The notes under the pieces were generated by a model that searched no databases, was not told the origin of the DNA, and was given only the letters and a program-made list of their open reading frames with translations. DNA of 64,000 nucleotides from Sipunculus nudus (lineage: Eukaryota; Annelida; Sipuncula; Golfingiida; Sipunculidae): NCBI GenBank assembly GCA_026874595.1, contig CM049319.1, positions 38,823,473 through 38,887,472 of the forward strand, given 5' to 3'. Both the position numbers and the translations under genes were made by a program. The first letter of the stretch is position 1. Each line of letters opens with the position of its first letter. This document shows positions 46,831 through 56,307 of the stretch, in pieces.

Positions 46831-47880
46831 TGTTTAATATGTGTAATAAACACCTACTCAAGATACATGAAAATAGACTTAGCCAAGGAGATGTGATAAA
46901 ATTGTGGTATACACAAAATCCATGTGATTTCTGTGTTTTGATGAACATGAATAGGTTGAATTTCAAAGCTACAAGCAAGGACTTTTGCACATTGTTTGTC
47001 CTATAATTAAAAGATATACAGATATAGATATATATAACTTGGATTATGCTACGTTGAACAGGAAGTTATCGTATTAAATGACACTAAATTGCACCAAACA
47101 TTCCTATAATATTTTTGTGTTTCAGGATTATTCAAATTTTAACGGTTCTTAACATGGAGTTGTTTTAATTTTCTGTTGAACATTGTGTGAAGTGTATAAT
47201 TAAATGTAAAAGAGAGTCTTTAACTATTCTAAATATGAACCTACCAGAACTGGGTTCATGTTGTACTGATCACGAACTATCTGGACATAATCCTGAAATT
47301 TAATCTAAGCCAAATTGTGAGCAATTATTGCTATCGAGAAACCTCATTAATACCAAAGGTTTTAAATCTATTAATTTCTATTTTGAATTACGGACAAAAA
47401 ATTATAAGAATTACAATTAAATTAGACAAACAAATTAAGTTTCACCAACAGGGAATGGGGGTGGGGTTATGTATAGGGCAAGGTCAGCATATGCAAATAT
47501 CACCATTTTTAATTAAAGTAATAGTAATAGTTATAATAATAGAAGCCAAGTAATAGTAGTAGTAATAGTTATAGTAATAGATAAAAAAATTTTGTAATAG
47601 TAATAGAACCACTCTAATAGGACCCATTTAGAGTTTGTGACAAGAAGACAAATGTCAACAACACTCCAGACTTGTTTATTACACGCTGAACATACAATGT
47701 CGCGTGAACATCGCTCAACAAGATGGCGATCACTTTCAGGAATGTCTGCCCATGATGCAATGCAGTTACTGTAAAGTACCGTTAAACATTACCGTAAAGA
47801 CTTAGTTAAGTGGCGACATCTCGACCATACCACACCAACCCTGATCTATTGTGATTGTGACTGTATCCATTGTGATTGTG
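46831..47880. other. Likely insertion within Gypsy element 4
   Basis: It separates gag from protease and has no Gypsy coding. It contains a TAATAG-type simple repeat (47513-47590) and an LTR-like segment (47653-47818). Its borders are inferred only from where coding similarity stops. Confidence 0.4.
47653..47818 (-). repeat. Possible solo-LTR-like segment
   Basis: TGTCAACAACACTCC at the left and GTGGCGACA at the right give TG...CA ends on both strands, and CTTGTTTATT gives AATAAA on the minus strand. No target duplication or partner copy was found, so this is tentative. Confidence 0.3.
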
Positions 47881-47911
47881 TCAAGAGTCAGGCCATCCTC
47901 TATAATCTTCC

Positions 47912-48214
47912 TCAACAGTATCTTTTATGGTTTCTGTAAGATCTTTTAGACCTACAACACTTAGCAAAGTGTTTTCTCCCTTTGCATTTCCGACATGTTT
48001 GGTCATAAGCAGGGCAATTTCCTGATGTTACAAGGGAATTTTCCAGTTCCCAAAACTCACAGGTTTTACTCAGGTCCTTTAGCCTCGTTGTATACTGATC
48101 AATCGTTTCATCTGCTTCCTGATTACACCTACTAAAGTGGAACCTTTCAAGGGTAAAGTTTTTCTTTGGTGAACAAAATTGATCAAATTTTTCTGGAACT
48201 TTGTCTAGTTTCAT
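47912..48214 (-). pseudogene. gag remnant of Gypsy element 4 with CCHC knuckle
   Basis: The minus-strand frame reads ERFHFSRCNQEADETIDQYT, TRLKDLSKTCEF and then CPAYDQTCRKCKGRKHFAKC + C, a C-X2-C-X4-H-X4-C zinc knuckle preceded by the CPAY motif also seen in element 2. It lacks the N-terminal capsid part. Confidence 0.82.
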
Positions 48215-48533
48215 CTCATCTCCAGCTTCAAATTTATATGTATATATTATAAATTTCTTTTCCTTTTTCTCCCATCACATGAAGAAACAATAACATTTTA
48301 CTTTTGTCAGGTCTATCAGAGGCACCTGTAGCTTCGAGATATAATTCGAACATTTTGTGAAATCTTTGTCAATTGGCCGCCACCTTGCGAGTGAGGGACA
48401 GTTCAGATGGCTGTTTTAGAGAGTCCATTATAGCTAGCTGAAAAGCTGCTGCTAGGAAGCAGTAGAAGAGCCATGTGGTCCATGTATCAGCTTCTGACAA
48501 AGTAGTAGGATTGCATTACAGTGTCAGCATGAT

Positions 48534-48601
48534 TACAGTATATACTGCAAGTTACAGTATATACTGTTTTATGGAAAGAGTATATACAGTTCAGATGGGG
48601 G
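48534..48601. repeat. Cluster of ACAGTATATACTGT palindromes
   Basis: Two copies of TTACAGTATATACTG and one AGTATATACAGT within 68 bases, in the leader region of Gypsy element 4. The purpose is unknown. Confidence 0.7.
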
Positions 48602-48750
48602 AAATGTGCCTATTATCGCTCACCACAAGGTAATAAAGAGAGAAACAACTCACAGTTTCCTTTAGCTCACAGGTTACATTCTGGGGTCAATGCAGGTAGA
48701 TTTGTCAATCTGGGTGACAAGGAGACTAGAAACCTATACTTCTGACACAA

Positions 48751-48811
48751 TGTTATGATCTGGATACAACACACAAGACTTCTTTACACAACCATGTTTT
48801 ATCAGTATGTG
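48751..48811 (-). repeat. Truncated 5' LTR of Gypsy element 4
   Basis: TGTTATGATCTGGATACAAC and AACCATGTTTTATC match 43649-43710. Similarity ends near 48790-48811, so the outer half is lost. Confidence 0.65.
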
Positions 48812-49227
48812 GTCCATCTGTACAGATATTGTTTACATGAACAATCTCTTAATCAAAATTAAAACCTTTTATTATGTGTAGCTAAACATCCCAGTAATGA
48901 ACTGCTATCTGCTTCTTCATACCTAGACACAGTGGTAGCCATTTTTCATTCAGTTGTTTTAATGGGAGCTGTTTAGTCCCATTTATTGGTTTAAAGTAAT
49001 TTTACCTAACTTTGCCTTCTGAATTTGTATGCACTGATGCAGACTTGGCCTAGTCTAACAAACTGCATGACTTTAGAAACTGAAAAAAAATATATAAAAA
49101 TTTCAAATACCAGTGTCTTCTGTGGCAAATATCAACTTTTATGGAAACCTACTGCTATAGATATGACAGAGACCTACTTTTGTTATGTTTAGATGAGTTA
49201 TTTTAATTACACTTGATTAACTTTTAG
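48812..49227. other. Intron sequence
   Basis: No feature was recognised. Confidence 0.6.
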
Positions 49228-49299
49228 GGACCTTGAAGGCAACAAGATAGTTCACATTGATGATGAAGCATTTGCAACATTGGTCAACCTTGAAGATCT
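49228..49299 (+). CDS. LGR: LGR receptor exon H: one leucine-rich repeat
   Basis: A 72-bp exon with acceptor CTTTTAG and donor GTAAGT, phase 2. It reads DLEGNKIVHIDDEAFATLVN then LEDL, a canonical 24-residue repeat with N-K-I and E-A-F. Confidence 0.93.
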
Positions 49300-49883
49300 G
49301 TAAGTATCAATTCTACAACAGCAAGAAGAATTTAGAACTATTTGACCCATTCATTATTATAAAAATTGATACAAACTCATTCTGAGTTCAATATGATTGA
49401 CATTGTTTGAATTACAGCTTGAGCACAGAATCCACCTTAACTGCATACCAGTATGTGTGGTGGCAAAATTGTAAGGGTGATGAGGTCCCTCCCTCTGCCT
49501 GACCGGTAATGTTAATTATTGCTGTGATAACTTACTGTGATAATTTGATGGATTTTCATGAATTTTACCATTATAAATATTTACCAAAGGAGTTTCTCAC
49601 TGAATTCAATTCTCGTATTTAATGAGGTAAGATCAGACTTATTTTAGTAGTATTGCTCTGATAAGTAGGAATTTGATTGGCTTTCCTGGCATGAAGTATA
49701 ATTGTTAAATCATTAAAGTATCTCCCAAGGGTCTGCAAAGCCTTTGCATTTTTAATAAGGTCAAAATTCACAAGAAATAAAATGTTCATATTATCCACTG
49801 TTGTTGACCTCCTGCTTGAATTATAGATAAAACAATTGTTATAAAAATCCCAATTGAAAAATGATAATTTTTTTGTTTTGTAG
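49300..49883. other. Intron sequence
   Basis: No feature was recognised; the minus-strand open frame at 49619-49954 overlaps the next exon and matches nothing. Confidence 0.6.
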
Positions 49884-50061
49884 CAATTTGGGAGAGAACT
49901 CCTTTCCACATCTACCAACAAAAGGTCTGCAGAATATAAGAAACTTGAAAACATTCAATAATCGTGTTCTTCAAGACTTCCCACCACCAGGGACTTTCAA
50001 AAACATCCGTCTGCTCACACTCTCCTATGCCTATCATTGCTGTGATTACATTCAAGATGAG
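49884..50061 (+). CDS. LGR: LGR receptor exon I: last repeats and start of the cysteine-bearing hinge
   Basis: A 178-bp exon with acceptor TTTGTAG and donor GTCAGT. It enters in phase 2 and leaves in phase 0. It reads NLGENSFPHLPTKGLQNIRN, LKTFNNRVLQDFPPPGTFKN, then IRLLTLSYAYHCCDYIQDE. Y-A-Y-x-C-C at the end of the LRR domain is the hallmark cysteine pair opening the hinge of LGR4-6/rickets receptors (Y-P-S-H-C-C in glycoprotein-hormone receptors). P-T-K-G-L followed by a degenerate repeat also fits type B. Confidence 0.95.
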
Positions 50062-50109
50062 GTCAGTACTTTCTTGAGCTCTTATTGTTGTATTGTAAAT
50101 GTATAAAAA

Positions 50110-50945
50110 AAATGGGTCACACAGTTAGACACGGCTCCTGATGGCCCTAACAGGTGGACATCAAATCCTTATGGCTGACACAGTTGGACATCATCTAACC
50201 CTGATGGCTCACACATTTGGACATCAGATCCTGATGGCTCACACAGCTGGAAATCATCTAACCCTGATGGCTCATACAGTTGGATATCAGATCCTTATGG
50301 CTCACACAGTTGGACATCAGATCCTGATCACTCACCTAGCCTGAAATCATCTAACCCTGATGGCTCACACCGTGGACATCAGATTCTGATCACTCACCTA
50401 GCTGGAAATTATCTAACCCTGATGGCTCACACAGTTGGACATCAGATCATGATGGCTCACACAGTTGGACATCAGATCCTGATCATTCACCTAGCTGAAA
50501 ATCATCTAACCCTGATGGCTCACACAGTTGGACATCAGATCCTGACGGCTCACACAGTTGGACATCAGATCATGATCACTCACCTAGCTGGAAATCATCT
50601 AACCCTGATGGCTCACACACTTGAACTTCAGGTCCTGATGGCTCACACACCTGGACATCAGGTCCTGATAGCTCACACACCTGGACATCAAATCCTATTC
50701 ACTCACACAGTAGGACAACAGATGCTGATGGCTCATAAGTTTGACCTACAAGTAAGATCTTGATGGCTTGGTCAACTGGACATTAGATCTTGATTGCTCA
50801 CACAACTCAATTTCAGATCCTGATGGCTCACACAGTTGGAATTCAGACTCTGATGACCCACAAAGTTGGATATGTATCAGAGTCTGATGGTTCATATAGC
50901 AGGACATCAGATCCTGATGGCTCAAACAGTTGGACGTCAGACCCT
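50110..50945. repeat. 30/33-bp minisatellite in the hinge intron
   Basis: Units of GATGGCTCACACAGTTGGAC + ATCAGATCCT (30 bp) mix with a 33-bp variant (GATCACTCACCTAGCTGGAA + ATCATCTAACCCT). Both lengths are multiples of three, so open frames persist through the array; they are not linked to splice sites. Confidence 0.9.
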
Positions 50946-50955
50946 AATCACTCAC

Positions 50956-51345
50956 AAATATTGGTTTGCCTTGATGATGTATTGGTTTGCCTTGATGATG
51001 AATTGGTTTGCCTTGATGATGTATTGGTTTGCCTTGATGATGTATTGGTTTGCCCTGATGATGTATTTTTTTAGTTGATGATGTATTGGTTTGACTTGAT
51101 GACGTCTTGGTTTGACTTGATGATGTATTGGTTTGACTTGATGATGTATTGGTTTGACTTGATGATGTATTGGTTTACCTTGATTATGTATTGGTTTGAC
51201 CTGATGATGAATTTGTTTGACTTGATGATGTATTGGTTTTACCTGATGTATTTGTTTTTTATTTCTTAATATTTTGGTTTGCTTTGATGATGTATTGGTT
51301 TGCTTAGATGATGTATTGGTTTGACTTGATGATGTGTGGATTTGA
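50956..51345. repeat. 21-bp TTGGTTTGMCTTGATGATGTA minisatellite (core given shortened)
   Basis: About 17 copies of a unit with core TTGGTTTGACTTGATGATGT. It ends about 30 bp before exon J, so the tract covers the normal branch-point and polypyrimidine neighbourhood of that exon. Confidence 0.9.
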
Positions 51346-51377
51346 CTTTATGATGAACATACTGCTTTGATTTTCAG

Positions 51378-51483
51378 CCAGAGAAGCCAGACATGGAGTT
51401 GAAAGAAGACATAAAGTGGCTGAGTGTCAACAGAATGGATGACGACTACCTGTACAATCTCACCAACGTATGGGGCCCTTTAG
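51378..51483 (+). CDS. LGR: LGR receptor exon J: hinge
   Basis: A 106-bp exon with acceptor TTTTCAG and donor GTCTGT (weak), entering in phase 0 and leaving in phase 1. It reads PEKPDMELKEDIKWLSVNRM then DDDYLYNLTNVWGPL. N-L-T is a possible N-glycosylation site. The hinge is poorly conserved, so this exon is placed by frame compatibility with its neighbours (C-D-Y-I-Q-D-E before it and V-N-L-S-S-D-Y after it). Confidence 0.8.
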
Positions 51484-51688
51484 GTCTGTTAAATTATTGT
51501 ATTGATGTGTGTACTCAGAATCCAACATTTAAAGGTCAATTTATTAACAACATTAACAATAAAGTCTGATAATTTGAAGGTAAATCACATATTGCTTTGG
51601 AGGACTGTACCACCTGAAGTCTGTTGATGAGTAACAAATACATTCATTTAGACATCTGCTGATATACTTTGTTGATCTGTTTCTACAG

Positions 51689-51880
51689 TGAATCTGTCAT
51701 CAGACTACAGGACATTTGATCAGGATGTTTGGGAGGTGTTTGGGACCAATTACCAAGTGAGCCTGCCATCAAACATCCCACAGTCTGCGGCAGAGTATTA
51801 CGTTAACTATGATGACCAGACTCCTAATGCTGGTGACATTGTAATAGCAAGACCACCAGTCAGATGTAAGCCCCTGCCAG
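51689..51880 (+). CDS. LGR: LGR receptor exon K: hinge with C-terminal cysteine motif
   Basis: A 192-bp exon with acceptor TCTACAG and donor GTAAAT, phase 1 on both sides. It reads NLSSDYRTFDQDVWEVFGTN, YQVSLPSNIPQSAAEYYVNY, DDQTPNAGDIVIARPPVRCK, PLPG. The end joins exon L to give C-x-P-x-P-G-x-F-x-P-C-x-D-L-M, the hinge cysteine box just before TM1 in LGRs. The long acidic insert before it is not recognisable in other receptors. Confidence 0.87.
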
Positions 51881-52077
51881 GTAAATACTACTTCACATTT
51901 ATAATACATTTCTAATTTATATATTTTTGTGAAATATTTTTCCTCTTCAAATATGAAACAGAGGACTTTCTTCATTACTATTGTCTACTTTAAATATGAA
52001 GAAAGAGAGCTTGTGGCACATAAGTATTTGTCTTACCTGGGTGTGAGATATAATTACTTGTAAACATTTTGTTTCAG

Positions 52078-52305
52078 GTCCCTTCATGCCCTGTAATGAC
52101 CTGATGGAGTGGTGGTCACTCCGCTGTGGGGTGTGGATCTTCTTCCTACTTGCGTTGCTTGGCAATGGTGTTGTGTTTATTGTGAGCGTGTTCAGCAGCA
52201 CCAAGATGGATGTTCCTCGTTTCCTGATTTGCAACTTGGCGTGTTCAGACTTCTTCATGGGAATATACCTGGGATTTTTAGCAGTAGTGGATGCTTCTAC
52301 TCTAG
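52078..52305 (+). CDS. LGR: LGR receptor exon L: TM1 and TM2
   Basis: A 228-bp exon with acceptor TTTCAG and donor GTGTGA, phase 1. After PFMPCNDLMEWWSLR comes TM1 (CGVWIFFLLALLGNGVVFIV, with the conserved G-N), a short loop (FSSTKMDVPRF) and TM2 (LICNLACSDFFMGIYLGFLA, with the sodium-site Asp of L-A-x-x-D), ending VVDASTL. The loop M-D-V-P-x-F and D-x-x-T-L-G-E-F junction closely resemble insect rickets. The intron-split TM region differs from vertebrate LGRs, where it lies in one exon. Confidence 0.95.
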
Positions 52306-53867
52306 GTGTGACTTGCAGTATCTTAATATCACAGAAAATTTCATTTTTATGAACAAGGATTACATATTTTTAATATGTATATTTTCATTCTAATCTTCTC
52401 TCCTACTTGTTTCCTTTCCCCAAACACTCTGCTTTATTCCTTGCAATAAGTCTTATCACTTTCCCTTGTTTCATCCCTTCACACAGTTCTGTATGTTGTA
52501 TCCCTCAGCACAATCTTATCCCTATATTGTTTTATCCCTTGCCACACTATTTTATCCCTTATCCAAGATAATTTTTCATATCTCTCTCAGTCTCTGCCAT
52601 CACCTCCTTTTGTCTGATCTCTCCTCCACATCTTTTCCTCTCACCTGTGGTTTTCCATTTAATTGTCATATATCTCTTTCTCATCTGTCTTTTCTTCCAG
52701 TTAAGGTTTAATATTGATCATATGACTCTGATTTTCAGCTGTAGGTGGGGCCACTTGTGTTGACTACTCTTTGAAAGCCTTTCCACTTTTCTATAGATAA
52801 GTCTGATACTTAAAAACTATAAATTTCATATCAGAATCAACAATGCCTTACATGTGGGGAGATAAAATATATATTCAAAAAATTGAATTTTATTAAAAAA
52901 AAGTCTTTGTATGAAATTTCAAATTTGGTTTAACGCCAAGATTATACAACTTAATATGTTTGGGTACATGACGTAATATCTGTTCCCAGTCATATTTCAG
53001 GAACAGTGGCAGTCATGAGCACAAAATGTCAGGGAATATTGATCTTGGGATTACTGTGTGATTTTGAGCTGCAGGTAGGGCTATGTATGTTGACTTTATA
53101 TTTCCTGAGAGCTGAACTAATTGCTTTCACTTTTCTCTATATGATTATCTAGACAGAAAAAAATTAATACTTCAACATTGTCTTAGAAGTAGGAAAATAA
53201 AATTTGTGGAAATTGAGTCTTTATAATTCTTTTAAAAATGGTGTATATATGCAACTTAAGATTTATGGCATGATCACATGGCCTGAAAATTTGATGTCTT
53301 TGCATACATGATGTAAAATCTGTGACCAAGTATCTCAGGGGAAAAATTGCAGCTACGTGCACCAAATTTCAAAAGAATATTGATCATGAATGCTGTGTAA
53401 TTTTAGTTGCAGGTGGCACCACCTTTGCTGACCTTTTTTTTGTGTGTTCTGAAATATCATTTTCCACTTTTTATTTTACATATTTAGATATTTTTATTTT
53501 AGTTGAGTCAATAAAATTTAATACTGTAGCTTTCATATCATTCAAAACAGTTCTTTAGAGGAATTAAATGAATCAGAAATGAGTTTAACTTTTTTCATTA
53601 TTTGGATTCATGGAAATTGAAATTTTATGATTTCATGTGACTTGCACAAAAAGTGTAATGACTGTCACCAAATGTCAGTGTCAGGAATGGGTGCAGCTCT
53701 TGATCATAGAATTAGTAAGCAGATGTAATCCATGTATTGTGCAATGTATGTTATGCTTTGTTAAACTGAAATTTTATTTTCAATTTTGTTTTATTTCCTT
53801 ATTTCACTGTGTCACACACAACATGGCACAGATCCTTGGTCTCTTGTTATTCTTATTTCTTTTCCAG
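52306..53867. other. Intron between TM2 and TM3 exons, repeat-derived
   Basis: Several blocks of about 330 bp repeat the pattern TTTTGAGCTGCAGGTAGGGC / TTAGTTGCAGGTGGCACCAC followed by TTGACT (52735, 53070, 53400). They look like degenerate dispersed repeats. 52380-52700 is C/T-rich. No exon was found. Confidence 0.55.
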
Positions 53868-54047
53868 GTGAGTTTAAGAAGCATGCCATAGCTTGGCAGA
53901 TGAGCCCCGGCTGCCTGGTGGCGGGATTCTTGGCTGTGTTGTCCAGTGAGCTGTCAGTATTCACACTGACTGTCATCACACTTGAAAGATACTACGCCAT
54001 CACACATGCATTGCAGTTTAACAAGAGACTGTCACTCAAACATGCAA
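53868..54047 (+). CDS. LGR: LGR receptor exon M: TM3 and ERY motif
   Basis: A 180-bp exon with acceptor TTTCCAG and donor GTGAGT, phase 1. It reads EFKKHAIAWQMSPGCLVAGF, LAVLSSELSVFTLTVITLER, YYAITHALQFNKRLSLKHA. It holds the conserved extracellular Cys (S-P-G-C) that bridges to loop 2, TM3 and the E-R-Y form of the DRY motif that couples to G proteins. W-Q-M-S-P-G-C, S-S-E-L-S-V and N-K-R-L-S-L are rickets-like. TM4-TM7 and the tail were not found in the remaining 10 kb, so the next intron is at least 9.9 kb. Confidence 0.95.
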
Positions 54048-54200
54048 GTGAGTCACAAGCGAACAATGAATTAACCCTTAGGCATGCAAGGGAGTAAAGC
54101 TTTAAACAGAAATTGTCCCCTTAACATGCAACAGAGTCATTATTACTTTCACAAACAGTTGTTAACTGAACGTGCAGGTGAGCAATGCTGTAACAAGATA
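54020..54200 (+). repeat. Four degenerate tandem copies of the exon M end and splice donor
   Basis: Copies start at about 54020, 54062, 54105 and 54154. Copy 1 is AACAAGAGACTGTCACTCAA + ACATGCAAGTGAGTCA (coding end plus real donor). Copies 2-4 keep AACA...CATGCA-like text but read GCAAGGGAGT, GCAACAGAGT and GCAGGTGAGC at the donor. Only copies 1 and 4 have a GT in place. Spacing is 42, 43 and 49 bp. Confidence 0.7.
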
Positions 54201-54689
54201 AGTATCAGACAGGCATGTTTTGACCCTGTTTGAGGTATGGATTTGAAATTTGACATACAGTAAGGAGTACATTTAGTTCTAGCAAACTGAAAATAAGGGA
54301 ATTGGTACACTGTGAAAATTAGCAAAGAAACTCTGTTTTCAATTGAAAACCTGTTGTATAATAACAAATCAAAATAGGCTAAGATCATAACCACGTGTTA
54401 TTTCCTTTATATTTTGCATTTAGGTTCTCTAGGATATTTTCCAGGTATTTCTGAGGAAATTTGTGGAATTATAGAATTTGAATATAATTATGTATTCAGT
54501 ACAGTAGGAATAATTTTTAGTATAATAATATGTGAACTATTAAAGTGAGATTTTAAAAAAAATAATTACACTTAATTTAGGTTTAATTGTACACAATAAA
54601 TCAGCTCAGATTGTTGTACTTTTTTAAAGTTTATAGGTTAAATGTAATAGGTTAATAACCATAAATAATGCCTTACATCAACAATAGCT
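54201..54689. other. AT-rich intron sequence
   Basis: No feature was recognised. Confidence 0.6.
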
Positions 54690-55310
54690 CATTTTTAGCT
54701 TACCTGTAAGACAGCTAAGCAATAGTGATTAGTCAGCGTCTGTCGTCCATCTGTCTGTCCATCTGTATGCAAGACTGGCATGTTTTGACACCATTAAACT
54801 TACAAATCTTAAATTTGGTATACAGTTAGATGTCCTTCAGAATTTCTACCAAACCCAAAACTGGGTCACTGCAACTTTGTTCTTTCAAGAAATTAAGGAA
54901 TAACCTCCATTTTCCATTAAAATCTAAAGTAACACTTTAAGACTGCCTATAATATCAAAACCACTTGTGTAATTGTTTTGTTCATATTTGGCAAAATTAT
55001 TTAACTAGATATGTTTCCTGTGTATATGCCAGAAATTATATCAATATTGCATAATTTGTAGGAGTAAGGGCCTGAACATAATGTATATTGTCATAATGTT
55101 TACCCTTTTCACATTGACACTGTTGAAGCAGAAATTAGGTCAAAATTTTATAAGCATTAATGTAAAATCATTACCTTGAATTTTGCCAAGCATTGACAAT
55201 GGTACATTTCTTACCTGTAAGCACTGTTGATTTAATTTTCACATCATGCAAACATAATGTTATAATCTTTAATAATCTGAAATTTGACAGCATTTGATTA
55301 AAAAACTCTA
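54690..55310 (-). repeat. Dispersed repeat, family C
   Basis: The degenerate palindromic end TTTTTAGCTTACCTGTAAG, a GTCTGTCGTCCATCTGTCTG tract, then a body that aligns with 1140-1700 (GGCATGTTTTGACACCATTA, AAACTGGGTCACTGCAACTT, GCACTGTTGATTTAATTTTC near its end). Confidence 0.65.
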
Positions 55311-55319
55311 GATTTTTTT

Positions 55320-56300
55320 TGCAAACCTGTGAGCTTATGGGATGGCGTTGCATCATCTGTCTGCCGTCATCCTTAAGTTAACCCATGCTATCTTAAAAAA
55401 ATGGCTGGAGCTAGCATCACCAAATTTAATGTAAAAAATTGGTCATCTAAAAAGCTCTATCAGATTTTGCTTATTTTTTTTGCTGTCTGCATTTACTTAA
55501 ATTTTATAGCAAAAAAGCTAAAAAACCTATAAATATCTTCTTCTATGAAACCATCCAGCCAAATTGTTCAATATTTCACAGAAATAATCCGAGAAACAAT
55601 CATTCTCAAGTTTTTTTGAATGGTTTCAGTTTGTTCATTTGGCCAAAATCAAACTAAAATTACAATCTCAGAAATGGCTGGAGCTGTCATCTGCATATTT
55701 TATAATATATTGGTCATATGAGACATATTTGAAATTGAGGTATTGGTGGTGCCACCTGCATCAACCTTTTTGTACGAGGATCATCAGTCATCAGTATATT
55801 AACCCAAAATTTCTCAGGAATTGCCGAAAATAATTAGCATCCCCAAATTTTATGCATAAGTCAGTCACATGTTGAGGCACCACCTGCACCTGCATTGGCT
55901 TGTCTTTTATGGGGAAAATTTAAAAAAACTTTGAAAATCTTCTTCTCCAAAATCATTCAACCAAATTGTTCAATATTTCACAGAAATTTTCCCAGAGATG
56001 AGCTCTCTCATGTTTGTTCAAATGATTCGGGTTAGATGAGTAACAGGTATTTGAACTTAGTCATTTGGCCAAGTAAGCATACTCAACATAACAATCTCAG
56101 AAACAACAGGAGCTAGCATCAACAAGTTTTGAGCACCAGCTACATTGACTTGTTTTTTACAGGCAAAAAGGTTGTATTTGTAGCCTCTTTCAGCTTAAAA
56201 ATATTTTATGAGGAAATTTTCAAGCTGATCAAATGGTTTAATTATTCACAAGAATTATCCTAGGGTAGTGTTCTCTCAATCGCATAAGAATTGAATGGGT
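55320..56300 (-). repeat. Dispersed repeat, family B
   Basis: AACCTGTGAGCTTATGGGAT at the left, then GCGTTGCATCATCTGTCTG and tandem blocks with CCATCCAGCCAAATTGTTCA and ATTTCACAGAAATAATCC, as at 40465-41640. GGTGGTGCCACC lies at about 55746. Confidence 0.65.
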
Positions 56301-56307
56301 TTATTGA

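Larger units (their letters stand above)
43649..48811 (-). mobile_element. Ty3/Gypsy LTR retrotransposon 4, heavily decayed
   Basis: GATCTGGATACAACACAC occurs at both ends (43656 and 48758) as part of the LTRs. The right LTR is cut short after about 60 bp. From right to left on the minus strand: primer-binding-like TTGTGTCAGAAGTATAGG beside the right LTR, gag with CCHC, protease with LDT, RT, RNase H, integrase, purine tract, left LTR. Frames are broken throughout. About 1 kb between gag and protease (46830-47880) has no Gypsy coding and is probably a later insertion. It belongs to the same lineage as element 2. Confidence 0.82.

Noticed and set aside
50141-51269. Open frames of 67-113 codons
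   Set aside because: They arise from the 30/33-bp and 21-bp minisatellites inside a receptor intron.
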